Shown piece by piece: positions 28,061 to 35,115 of a stretch of DNA of 60,842 nucleotides; position 1 is the stretch's first letter, and each line of letters begins with the position of its first letter. Origin of the DNA: Ruminiclostridium sp. (GTDB lineage: Bacteria > Bacillota > Clostridia > Oscillospirales > Ruminococcaceae). The DNA is taken from the NCBI GenBank assembly GCA_017635675.1, contig JAGBLA010000053.1:1-60842 (forward strand). The letters run 5' to 3'. Position numbers and translations under genes: made by a program. The notes under the pieces are model-generated. The model did not search any database, was not told the origin of the DNA, and saw only the letters and a program-made list of their open reading frames with translations.

Positions 28061-28642
28061 ATGAGAAAGAATTTAGGAACACAGCCCGCACTTTTCCCGA
28101 TGCCGGTAGTTATCGTCGCCGCCTACGGCGCGGACGGCAGCGTCTGCGCGATGAACGCCGCATGGGCGCAGATATGTGACATGGACAAGATAGCGCTTTT
28201 TATCGACAAAGACCATAAGACCACCAAGAATATTTATGAGACCCGTGCTTTCACAGTGAGCATAGCCGACGTGCCGAACATGGCGCCCGCGGATTTCTTC
28301 GGTATCGCCACAGGGAACAAGATGCCCGATAAGTTTGAGCGCTCCGGCTGTCACGCGGTAAAGAGCGAGTTTGTCAACGCGCCTGTGATAACGGAGTTCC
28401 CTGTTGCTCTCGAATGTGAGTTTGCCGAGGAGATAGATACCCCGAATATCCATGCTGTCGTGGGTAAAATAGTCAACGTCAGCGCCGAGGAGAGCGTGGT
28501 GGGCGACAAGGACAAGATACTTCCCGAAAAGGTGAACGCGCTGATATTCGACCAGTACCGCAACGGTTATTTCGCTGTGGGCGAGAAGGTCGGACAAGCA
28601 TGGAACGCCGGTGCGGGACTAATGAAAGAAACAGGCAAGTGA
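28061..28642 (+). CDS. Flavin reductase-like protein
   Basis: A 193-residue FMN-binding split-barrel protein of the flavin reductase-like group, expected to bind FMN and pass electrons from NAD(P)H. The start (P-M-P-V-V-I-V-A-A-Y) and the T-V-S-I-A segment fit the family. ATG 28061 follows AAGGAG. The donor and acceptor partners are unknown. It is divergent from the LysR gene and shares an operator with the cyclophilin-like lipoprotein gene downstream. Confidence 0.85.
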   Translation: MRKNLGTQPALFPMPVVIVAAYGADGSVCAMNAAWAQICDMDKIALFIDKDHKTTKNIYETRAFTVSIADVPNMAPADFFGIATGNKMPDKFERSGCHAVKSEFVNAPVITEFPVALECEFAEEIDTPNIHAVVGKIVNVSAEESVVGDKDKILPEKVNALIFDQYRNGYFAVGEKVGQAWNAGAGLMKETGK

Positions 28643-28657
28643 TGAGCGCCGAATGAC

Positions 28658-28690
28658 AAAAAAGCAAGACCTCGGTCTTGCTTTTGCTTT
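28658..28690 (+). terminator. Terminator after the flavin reductase gene
   Basis: AAGCAAGACC (28662-28671) and GGTCTTGCTT (28674-28683) pair, followed by a T-rich tail. It isolates this gene from the next promoter. Confidence 0.8.
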
Positions 28691-28692
28691 TA

Positions 28693-28760
28693 TATGCCCG
28701 GAAGGCATAATGCTCTATGCGGAATAAGTATTTGTAATTATGATGTATATGTGATATAAT
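28693..28760 (+). promoter_or_regulatory. Second LysR operator and lipoprotein promoter
   Basis: TATGCC-N5-GGCATA-N6-TATGC (28693-28720), then GAATAAG, then TTGTAA (28732-28737), 17 bases, TATAAT (28755-28760). Spacing of every element matches 27915-27982 exactly, which strongly suggests control by the same regulator. Confidence 0.75.
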
Positions 28761-28791
28761 GAACACAACAGAAGAAGGGTAGGAACTCAGA

Positions 28792-29325
28792 ATGACACTT
28801 GCTGCAAAAATGATAACTCTCACGATGATGATACTGTCAGCCGCGTCATGTGCGGGTCAGACGGGAAAGACCTCCCCCGCGGATACGGCGGAGATAGCAT
28901 CGCTGGTGAACGATATAGTCACAGAGGCGGCTGCTGCGCAGACAACGGAAAGGGAGGACACGGGAACAATGCCGGAGATAGCTGTAAACGGGGAAAAGAT
29001 AACAGTCGAATGGGAAGACAACGAGTCTGTCAAGGCACTCGCGGAGCTTGCGGGAAATGACGGCATAACAGTGGATATGTCGATGTACGGCGGCTTCGAG
29101 CAGGTCGGCTCACTGGGACAAAGCATAAAGAGAAACGATAAGCAGACAACCACTTCGCCGGGTGATATCGTGCTGTACTCGGGGAACAGCATTGTGGTTT
29201 TCTACGGTTCAAACTCCTGGAGCTACACACGGCTCGGAAAGATAACGGGTATGACGGAGAGCGAGCTTGCGGAGCTGCTCGGAAACGGCAATGTGACGCT
29301 CACGATAACGGCAGCCGGAAGGTGA
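28792..29325 (+). CDS. Lipoprotein with a cyclophilin-like fold
   Basis: A 177-residue exported protein. A short signal peptide ends in the lipobox S-A-A-S-C, so it is probably anchored outside the membrane. After a low-complexity linker, residues about 60-175 match the bacterial cyclophilin-like family (Y-G-G-F-E-Q-V-G-S-L-G, then S-P-G-D-I-V-L-Y-S-G-N and F-Y-G). Such proteins lack clear peptidyl-prolyl isomerase residues and often sit near redox genes. It heads a three-gene rightward run. Confidence 0.8.
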   Translation: MTLAAKMITLTMMILSAASCAGQTGKTSPADTAEIASLVNDIVTEAAAAQTTEREDTGTMPEIAVNGEKITVEWEDNESVKALAELAGNDGITVDMSMYGGFEQVGSLGQSIKRNDKQTTTSPGDIVLYSGNSIVVFYGSNSWSYTRLGKITGMTESELAELLGNGNVTLTITAAGR

Positions 29326-29335
29326 GAGATAAAAA

Positions 29336-29554
29336 ATGGACGAGGAGATAAGAGCAAACCTTATAGCCGCGGGCTGCGACGACGAGTTCATATCGGAGTT
29401 TGAAAAGTGCGCCGGTGACGGCAGAAAATGCGAAAAGCTGCTTGCAAAACATCGCCGCGAGCTGCTCGAACGGGTACACGCCGATGAACGCAGGATAAGC
29501 AATCTTGACTATCTTATTTACAGCATGGAAAAGCAAAGGAGCGATGTGACATGA
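29336..29554 (+). CDS. Small hypothetical helical protein
   Basis: Seventy-two residues, charged and probably all helical, with no signal peptide. ATG 29336 is ten bases after the lipoprotein stop, and its TGA overlaps the next start by four bases, so translation is likely coupled to the DUF3737 gene. No family recognised. Confidence 0.7.
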   Translation: MDEEIRANLIAAGCDDEFISEFEKCAGDGRKCEKLLAKHRRELLERVHADERRISNLDYLIYSMEKQRSDVT

Positions 29555-30396
29555 GGACATTACAGGGCGGCATATATACGGGAGAGCGTGCGCTGTTTCA
29601 GGCGCATGACATGAAGATATGCGACGCTGTGTTCGAGGACGGAGAATCCCCGCTCAAACACAGCCGGAATATAGAAACGTATGACACCGCGTTCAAGTGG
29701 CGCTATCCCGTGTGGTACAGCAAAAACGTGGAAATGTACGGCTGTACGGTATTTGAGGGCGCAAGAGCGGGTATGTGGTACACAGATGACCTTACCATGC
29801 GTGACTGTATCGTGGCGGCTCCTAAGTGTCTGCGCAGGTGTAGGGACGTGGTGCTGGAGAACGTGAGCTTTCCCGACGCTCCGGAAACACTGTGGGACTG
29901 CCATAGCGTAAAGCTCGGGAATGTAACTGCCAACGGCGATTACTTCGGCATGAACTGCTCGGACATGGAGATAGACGACCTCAGGCTCACCGGGCATTAT
30001 CACTTCGACGGCGTTAAGAACGTGACTATACGCAATTCGCGGCTCATAACGAAGGACGCGTTCTGGAACAGCGAGAATGTAACGGTGGAGAACAGCTATA
30101 TAAGCGGGGAATATATCGGCTGGAACTCAAAGCATCTCACATTCATAAACTGCACTATCGAGAGCCTGCAGGGACTCTGCTATGTGGACGACCTCGTTAT
30201 CCGCGGCTGTAAGTTCATCAATACCACCCTCGCTTTCGAGTATTCCACGGTGGAGGCATCTATCATCGGCGGCATAGACAGCATAAAAAATCCTTCGGGC
30301 GGTACGATATGCGCCGACAGCATAGGCGAGCTTATTCTTGAAGAAGACATGGTAGATGTATCGAAAACGAAAATATGCTGCCGCGCGGCGTGCTGA
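29551..30396 (+). CDS. DUF3737-family right-handed repeat protein
   Basis: A 281-residue protein made of short repeats (W-Y-S-K-N-V-E-M-Y-G-C, C-R-D-V-V-L-E-N-V and similar) expected to form a right-handed beta-helix. The G-G-I-Y-x-G-E-R-A-L-F start is typical of DUF3737. The family's role is unknown and there is no signal peptide. It ends the run from the LysR-type promoter and is followed by a terminator. Confidence 0.85.
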   Translation: MRTLQGGIYTGERALFQAHDMKICDAVFEDGESPLKHSRNIETYDTAFKWRYPVWYSKNVEMYGCTVFEGARAGMWYTDDLTMRDCIVAAPKCLRRCRDVVLENVSFPDAPETLWDCHSVKLGNVTANGDYFGMNCSDMEIDDLRLTGHYHFDGVKNVTIRNSRLITKDAFWNSENVTVENSYISGEYIGWNSKHLTFINCTIESLQGLCYVDDLVIRGCKFINTTLAFEYSTVEASIIGGIDSIKNPSGGTICADSIGELILEEDMVDVSKTKICCRAAC

Positions 30397-30415
30397 ACGG
30401 CAGGGCAGAGGAAAA

Positions 30416-30445
30416 GCCGGAGAGAACAATACTCTCCGGCTTTTT
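30416..30445. terminator. Terminator after the DUF3737 gene
   Basis: GCCGGAGAG and CTCTCCGGC pair, followed by TTTTT. It lies between convergent genes ending at 30396 and 30454. Confidence 0.85.
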
Positions 30446-30453
30446 GTGTGCTT

Positions 30454-31857
30454 TTATTTTCCTGCGAATGCTCTGCCGCCGTTCACGGCGAGCCTGTCCG
30501 TCACCTTAGTGCGCATAAGCCGCAGGTGCAGCAGGAGCGCGGCTGCTGCGGTGAGCACCTCGGCTATCGGGAACGTGAGCCATACGAGCCATGCGTTTTC
30601 GGCATTGCCGCCCGTCATTCCCGCGAAAAGCAGCGCGAATGGGAACACGAACACAAGCTGTCTGCCAAGGGAGATTATCAGCGAGCTTACTCCTGCGCCG
30701 AGAGCCTGGAAAACGCCCTGGAATGCTATGTTCGCGCCGGCAAAAACAAAACTTAGCGATATTATATGCATTGCGCTCACGCACAGCTCGCTTGTAGTTC
30801 CCGACAGCCCGAACAGCGCCGAGAACGGCTCCGCGAATACCTCAAGGACTATCGTACCCGCGAGCATGATGATGAATGTATATAGCTGACCGTATTTCAC
30901 GGAGTCCCGTATGCGGTCGGCATCCCCCATTCCGTAGCTGTACGCGGTTATCGGCATTATCGCGTCACGCATTCCGAATGCCGCGAAAAGCAGGAACTGC
31001 ATAACCTTGTAGAATAGTCCGTATGCCGTCACCGCCTCCGCGGAAATGCCGCCGAGTATGAGATTCATGCCGTAGGTCATCACGGAGATGAGTGCCTGAG
31101 AGATTATCGCGGGCAGACCCACCGAGTATATCTGCTTTATCACCCGCAGGTCGGGCTTTAAGTATCCGGGCTTGTTCTTTATCGCGGTGTTGACTCTGAG
31201 GTGGAATATGAGCGCCAGCACGAAGGACACTATCTGTCCGATGACAGTGGCGTATGCCGCGCCTTTTACTCCCATTTCCGGGAGACCGAAAAGCCCGTAG
31301 ATGAGCACGGGGTCAAGTATGATGTTCGTCACCGCGCCCGCTGTCTGCGCTATCGTGGAGTAAACCGAGTGACCCGTTGCCTGAAGCAGCTTTTCGTATA
31401 TCGCGAAGAATGACATACCGAATGACAGGACGCTGCATATCCGCAGATAGTCCGCGCCCATTCGTGCGGTCTCGGGGTCACTCGTCTGCGAGCCGATGTA
31501 CAGCTCTGTGCCGAACAGCCCGAACAGCAGGAACGCCGCGTATATCACCGCAGCCATGAATTCCGCGTTTCCCGCGGCGCGGCTTGCCTTTTCCGTGTCT
31601 CCCGCACCGAGGTTTTTCGCCGTGAGAACGTTTGCTCCCACCCCTGTGCCGATACCGACCGCCACCATGAGTATCTGCATGGGGAACGCAAGCGTCAGCG
31701 CGTTGAGCGCCTGCTCGCCGCCGACTGCCATATTCGATACGAATGCGCTGTCAACGATGTTATAGACAGCCTGCAGCACCATTGAGACTATCATCGGTAT
31801 GCCCGTTGAGAGCATGAGCTTTCTCACCGGCATTGCCGACATTTTTGTGTTTTCCAT
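30454..31857 (-). CDS. MATE-family efflux transporter
   Basis: A 467-residue membrane protein with about twelve hydrophobic segments arranged as two similar halves, each opening with the MATE pattern (P-M-I-V-S-M-V-L-Q-A-V-Y-N-I-V-D and G-L-P-A-I-I-S-Q). It should export cationic drugs or metabolites using a Na+ or H+ gradient. The start at 31857 has GGAGGG four bases upstream. A structured leader and strong promoter precede it, so expression is probably conditional. Confidence 0.9.
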   Translation of the reverse strand: MENTKMSAMPVRKLMLSTGIPMIVSMVLQAVYNIVDSAFVSNMAVGGEQALNALTLAFPMQILMVAVGIGTGVGANVLTAKNLGAGDTEKASRAAGNAEFMAAVIYAAFLLFGLFGTELYIGSQTSDPETARMGADYLRICSVLSFGMSFFAIYEKLLQATGHSVYSTIAQTAGAVTNIILDPVLIYGLFGLPEMGVKGAAYATVIGQIVSFVLALIFHLRVNTAIKNKPGYLKPDLRVIKQIYSVGLPAIISQALISVMTYGMNLILGGISAEAVTAYGLFYKVMQFLLFAAFGMRDAIMPITAYSYGMGDADRIRDSVKYGQLYTFIIMLAGTIVLEVFAEPFSALFGLSGTTSELCVSAMHIISLSFVFAGANIAFQGVFQALGAGVSSLIISLGRQLVFVFPFALLFAGMTGGNAENAWLVWLTFPIAEVLTAAAALLLHLRLMRTKVTDRLAVNGGRAFAGK

Positions 31858-31875
31858 ATTTCCCTCCAAAAAAAT

Positions 31876-31942
31876 AAAGTGTGCAGACGTAACGCATAAG
31901 CCGGACTTATGCGTTGGACGAAGTCCACACGCCGCACACTTT
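31876..31942 (-). ncRNA. Three-way-junction leader RNA of the MATE gene
   Basis: Read leftward, AAAGTGTGC plus GGCGT pairs with ACGTC plus GCACACTTT to form P1. Inside are P2 (GGAC-TTC-GTCC) and P3 (AACGCATAAG-TCCGG-CTTATGCGTT). GGACTT of P2 can instead pair with AAGTCC of P3. A run of seven T follows P1 and the ribosome site comes right after. It may be a small regulatory RNA switch or a terminator with a structured loop. I could not match it to a named riboswitch. Confidence 0.55.
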
Positions 31943-31963
31943 CTGTTTATTGATTTCATATCA

Positions 31964-31992
31964 ATTATACCATTCCGCCCGTATTTTGTCAA
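31964..31992 (-). promoter_or_regulatory. Promoter of the MATE gene
   Basis: Leftward TTGACA (31987-31992), 17 bases, TATAAT (31964-31969), a near-consensus promoter. Transcription would begin about 15 bases before the leader structure. Confidence 0.85.
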
Positions 31993-32047
31993 TGTCAAAA
32001 ATCAACAAAACCGGCGGCAGCCCGAGCGTCCGCCATGCGCATTAGCG

Positions 32048-32085
32048 TAAAAATCGACCGCGCAGGAGTTTCCTCCCGCGCGGTC
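32048..32085 (-). terminator. Terminator of rnpB
   Basis: Read leftward, GACCGCGCGGGAG and CTCCTGCGCGGTC pair around GAAA, followed by GATTTTT. It lies about 45 bases after the end of the RNase P RNA. Confidence 0.85.
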
Positions 32086-32129
32086 TTGTGCGTCTTCCTC
32101 TGGCCCCTGCATACCGAAGATGTCTTCCT

Positions 32130-32493
32130 GAACTAAATCTGTAAGCCGGGTTTTGTCGTTGGGTGAACATCTATCTGAGCTTACCGTCGCCGGTAAGCTT
32201 GTCTTGCTTTCGCAATGTAGCCGCCTATAACGGAGCGCGCCGAGCAGGCACGTTGCTCTCCGAACCAATCGGCGTTGCATCGGATAGGGTTTACATGGCA
32301 TACGCGTCTCCGCGTATCCGGTGAGCTCTTACCTCGCCTTTCCACCCTTACAGTCGCGGATATGGTCTGCGCCTGCGGTATATCTCTGTTGCACTTGCCC
32401 TGAGGTCACCCTCGGCTGCCGTTAACAGCTATCCTGCTCTGTGATGCCCGGACTTTCCTCACGGCGGTTGCCGCGCGTCCACCTGGTTTAGTT
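32130..32493 (-). ncRNA. rnpB: RNase P RNA, bacterial
   Basis: The catalytic RNA that removes 5' leaders from tRNA precursors. Read leftward it begins near the G-A-G-G-A-A-A-G-T-C-C-G-G-G-C segment (P4 5' strand and flanking conserved core). It contains the A-G-G-G-T-G and A-A-A-C-C-C core blocks and ends with C-A-A-A-A-C-C-C-G-G-C-T-T-A-C. The 5' end is set from the -10 at 32500-32505 and the 3' end from P1 pairing (AACTAAA), so both are approximate. Confidence 0.93.
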
Positions 32494-32499
32494 CGGTTT

Positions 32500-32529
32500 A
32501 TTATAGCATACAACGCGGTAAAAAGTCAA
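32500..32529 (-). promoter_or_regulatory. rnpB promoter overlapping the spoVAE stop codon
   Basis: Leftward TTGACT (32524-32529), 18 bases, TATAAT (32500-32505). The TGA stop of spoVAE (32526-32528) lies inside the -35 hexamer. Confidence 0.75.
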
Positions 32530-32903
32530 GGCTGTACGGCAATTTTTGCGGTTTTGTCGCCGCGTGTGAACAGCAGAGCCACCAGAAGCCCGAATATCAC
32601 GGCGGCGGTAATGCCTCCGGCACAGGCTTCAAGCCCGCCCGTCAGCGCGCCGATAAGCCCGTCGGACGTGACAGCGTCACGCACGCCCTTGGCGAGAAGA
32701 TACCCGAACCCCGTGAGCGGCACTGTGGCACCCGCTCCCGCAAATTCTGCGAATGGTTCATAAACTCCCACTGCGCCGAGGAATACTCCCGCCACCACGT
32801 ATGTGACGAGTATGCGGGCGGGGGTCATGGAGGTAAGGTCAATAAGAAGCTGACCGACGGCGCACAGCGCACCGCCCGCGAGAAATGCCCATAAATAATC
32901 CAT
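32526..32903 (-). CDS. spoVAE: Stage V sporulation protein AE
   Basis: A 125-residue membrane protein of the SpoVAE (AEb) type, with four hydrophobic segments and the conserved G-A-G-A-T-V-P-L-T-G-F-G motif. With SpoVAC and SpoVAD it forms the inner spore membrane channel moving dipicolinic acid during sporulation and germination. Third gene of the leftward spoVAC-AD-AE run. Confidence 0.92.
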   Translation of the reverse strand: MDYLWAFLAGGALCAVGQLLIDLTSMTPARILVTYVVAGVFLGAVGVYEPFAEFAGAGATVPLTGFGYLLAKGVRDAVTSDGLIGALTGGLEACAGGITAAVIFGLLVALLFTRGDKTAKIAVQP

Positions 32904-32952
32904 AATTTCTCCTTTGTTAAGTCAAAAACGCGCAAGCTGTGCGGTTTTGACG

Positions 32953-33969
32953 CTATATACTTTCCGAGCTTATATGCACGGCATGGGATATACCGGGTAT
33001 GCTTTCGCCCTGCTGCACCAGCGTTGGCGACATCAGTGCGCCCGTTGCCGCAAACAGCACGTTTTTAAGCTCGCCCTTTTGCACCCGCCCGAGAATATGC
33101 CCGCACAGCACCGATGCGCTGCACCCGCAGCCCGAGCCGCCCGCGTGCACATCCTGTTTCTCGCGGTCGAATATCATCAGTCCGCAGTCGTTGTATCTCT
33201 CGCCAAGGGTAACGCCGTCCTGGAGGAATAAGTCCCTCAGTATCTCGCTGCCCACAAGCCCCAGGTCGCCCGTGAGTATCATATCGTAGTCCTCGGGGCA
33301 GGTGCCTGTGTTCGTGAAGTGTGAGCGCAGGGTGTCATACGCTGCTGGAGCCATTGCCGCGCCCATGTTGTTGGCGTCCTTTATTCCCATGTCTATTATT
33401 GTGCCTATCGTTACCGCGCGGATATAGGGCGGGTCTGCATGGTCGCCCACGATAGCGCAGCCGCTTGCCGTGGCAGTCCACTGGGCTGTGGGAGGGCGCT
33501 GACCGCCGTAGGTCTCGGGAAAGCGGAACTGCCTTTCGGCGGAGCAGAAGTGTGATGATGTGAGAGCCGCGCAGTATGCTCCGATGCCGTTGTCGATGAA
33601 AAGCCCCGCCATTGCAAGGCTTTCCGCCATGGTGGAGCACGCGCCGTACAGCCCCACGAACCGCAGACCGTTGTTTCTCATGCTGTACGCCGAGCCTGTA
33701 CACTGATTGAGCAGGTCGCCCGCGAAAACGAAACTTATATCGCTTTCCGCGATGCTGCCCCGCAGGAGAGCCTGCTCAAAGGCGTGCTGCTGCAAGCGGC
33801 TCTCTGCCTTCTCCCATGTGTTCTCACCGAATCCCGAGTCCTCGCTCACATAGTCGAAGCAGCTCCCGAGGGGACCTTCTCCCTCCATTCTGCCCACCGC
33901 CGTGCCGTAGGAAACTATTGACGGCACGGTGTCGGTCACTACTGTGCCGTTTTTCAGATAACTGCTCAT
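32953..33969 (-). CDS. spoVAD: Stage V sporulation protein AD
   Basis: A 338-residue protein of the SpoVAD family with a thiolase-like fold that binds dipicolinic acid. Family landmarks include L-N-Q-C-T-G-S-A-Y, G-A-C-S-T-M-A-E and G-G-S-G-C-G-C-S-A-S. It has no membrane segment and acts on the spore inner membrane with SpoVAC and SpoVAE. Length is normal. Confidence 0.95.
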   Translation of the reverse strand: MSSYLKNGTVVTDTVPSIVSYGTAVGRMEGEGPLGSCFDYVSEDSGFGENTWEKAESRLQQHAFEQALLRGSIAESDISFVFAGDLLNQCTGSAYSMRNNGLRFVGLYGACSTMAESLAMAGLFIDNGIGAYCAALTSSHFCSAERQFRFPETYGGQRPPTAQWTATASGCAIVGDHADPPYIRAVTIGTIIDMGIKDANNMGAAMAPAAYDTLRSHFTNTGTCPEDYDMILTGDLGLVGSEILRDLFLQDGVTLGERYNDCGLMIFDREKQDVHAGGSGCGCSASVLCGHILGRVQKGELKNVLFAATGALMSPTLVQQGESIPGISHAVHISSESI

Positions 33970-33984
33970 TTCGTCTCCTTTCCG

Positions 33985-34428
33985 CTAAACCGCACGGGCA
34001 ATGAACAGTATTATCCCGTACAGCGCCGAAGCCGCGAGCCCGTAAACTATCACAGGCCCCGCGATAAGGAATATCTTTGCTCCCACGCCGAGCACATATC
34101 CCTCGGTCTTGAATTCGAGAGCGGGGGAGACCACCGCGTTTGCAAATCCTGTTATCGGCACGAGAGTTCCCGCACCCGCGTGCTTGGCTATCTTGTCGTA
34201 CAGCCCGAACCCCGTAAGCAGAGCGCTGAGCGCTACGAGCGTCACCGAGGTGAGCGTTCCCGCGGCTTGTTTGTCCAGTCCTGCCGAGGTGTACATATTT
34301 ATAAGAAACTGTCCTATGCAGCATATTATACCGCCCACGAAAAACGCTCCTGGAACAGTCCTGTACATCTTCGTGTTCGGTGAGCGCCTCTTCGCGAGGG
34401 CACCGTATTCTTTTTCCGTTAGTTTCAT
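33985..34428 (-). CDS. spoVAC: Stage V sporulation protein AC
   Basis: A 147-residue membrane protein, first of the spoVA genes. It has the conserved start (E-K-E-Y-G-A-L-A-K-R-R-S-P), several hydrophobic helices and a G-A-G-T-L-V-P-I-T-G-F motif. In Bacillus SpoVAC is a mechanosensitive channel component. The start at 34428 follows AGGAAGG; an ATG ten codons upstream has no ribosome site. The forespore sigma-G promoter expected upstream could not be identified. Confidence 0.93.
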   Translation of the reverse strand: MKLTEKEYGALAKRRSPNTKMYRTVPGAFFVGGIICCIGQFLINMYTSAGLDKQAAGTLTSVTLVALSALLTGFGLYDKIAKHAGAGTLVPITGFANAVVSPALEFKTEGYVLGVGAKIFLIAGPVIVYGLAASALYGIILFIARAV

Positions 34429-34525
34429 GTCTGTCCTTCCTTTCATTGTTTTCATCAATAGTTTTTGTCCGTTCCCGCCTCATTTATTTGAGGAAATTTC
34501 AGTAAACGAAAATAATGTGCACTTG

Positions 34526-34554
34526 TTGACAAATCCGCGTAACAATGCTAAAAT
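34526..34554 (+). promoter_or_regulatory. Promoter of the DNA glycosylase gene
   Basis: TTGACA (34526-34531), 17 bases, TAAAAT (34549-34554), divergent from spoVAC. Confidence 0.75.
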
Positions 34555-34583
34555 CAATGATACATAAGAGTTTCGGAGGAGTT

Positions 34584-35072
34584 ATGGAGACTTTGCATAT
34601 AGTTCACAGCTTTGAGCCTGTATTTGATGAAAACAGCCGCGTGCTTATCCTCGGCAGTCTGCCGTCGGTGAAGTCGCGGGAAAACGGTTTTTACTACGGT
34701 CACCCGCAGAACCGTTTCTGGCGCGTTACCGCGGCGGTATTCGGAGAGAGCGTACCGCTGACCGTGGAGGAAAAGCGCGCAATGCTGCTGAGAAACGGCG
34801 CCGCGATATGGGACGTGGTATCGGAGTGCGACATCATGGGTTCATCGGACGCGTCCATACGCAATGTGATACCCACGGATATAGCGGCGCTGCTGAAAAA
34901 GACGGCTGTCCGAGCGGTATTCACCAACGGCGGCACTGCCGACCGCATTTACCGCAGGTATCAGCTTCCGCTTACCGGAGTCGAAGCGGTGAAGCTGCCG
35001 TCAACCAGCCCGGCAAACGCCGCGTGGCAGCTCGACAGGCTCACGGAGGCGTGGCGCGTTATCGCGGGATAA
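34584..35072 (+). CDS. DNA-deoxyinosine glycosylase (UDG superfamily)
   Basis: A 162-residue member of the uracil-DNA glycosylase superfamily most like the hypoxanthine/deoxyinosine glycosylase group. The active-site loop is L-G-S-L-P-S near residue 25, followed by Y-Y-G-H-P-Q-N-R-F-W, and the C-terminal loop is L-P-S-T-S-P-A-N. It removes deaminated bases. ATG 34584 follows GGAGGAG; in-frame codons upstream overlap the promoter. Confidence 0.9.
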   Translation: METLHIVHSFEPVFDENSRVLILGSLPSVKSRENGFYYGHPQNRFWRVTAAVFGESVPLTVEEKRAMLLRNGAAIWDVVSECDIMGSSDASIRNVIPTDIAALLKKTAVRAVFTNGGTADRIYRRYQLPLTGVEAVKLPSTSPANAAWQLDRLTEAWRVIAG

Positions 35073-35080
35073 AACAAAAA

Positions 35081-35115
35081 CGCGGAAGTATCGTGGATAC
35101 TTCCGCGCTTTTTTT
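35081..35115. terminator. Bidirectional terminator between glycosylase gene and clpB
   Basis: CGCGGAAGTATC and GATACTTCCGCG pair around GTG, followed by CTTTTTTT. It sits between two convergent genes and overlaps the last codon of clpB. Confidence 0.85.

Noticed and set aside
31876-31942. Purine riboswitch in the MATE leader
   Set aside because: The P2 and P3 loops are three and five bases with no kissing-loop sequence, so the three-way junction is not of the purine class.
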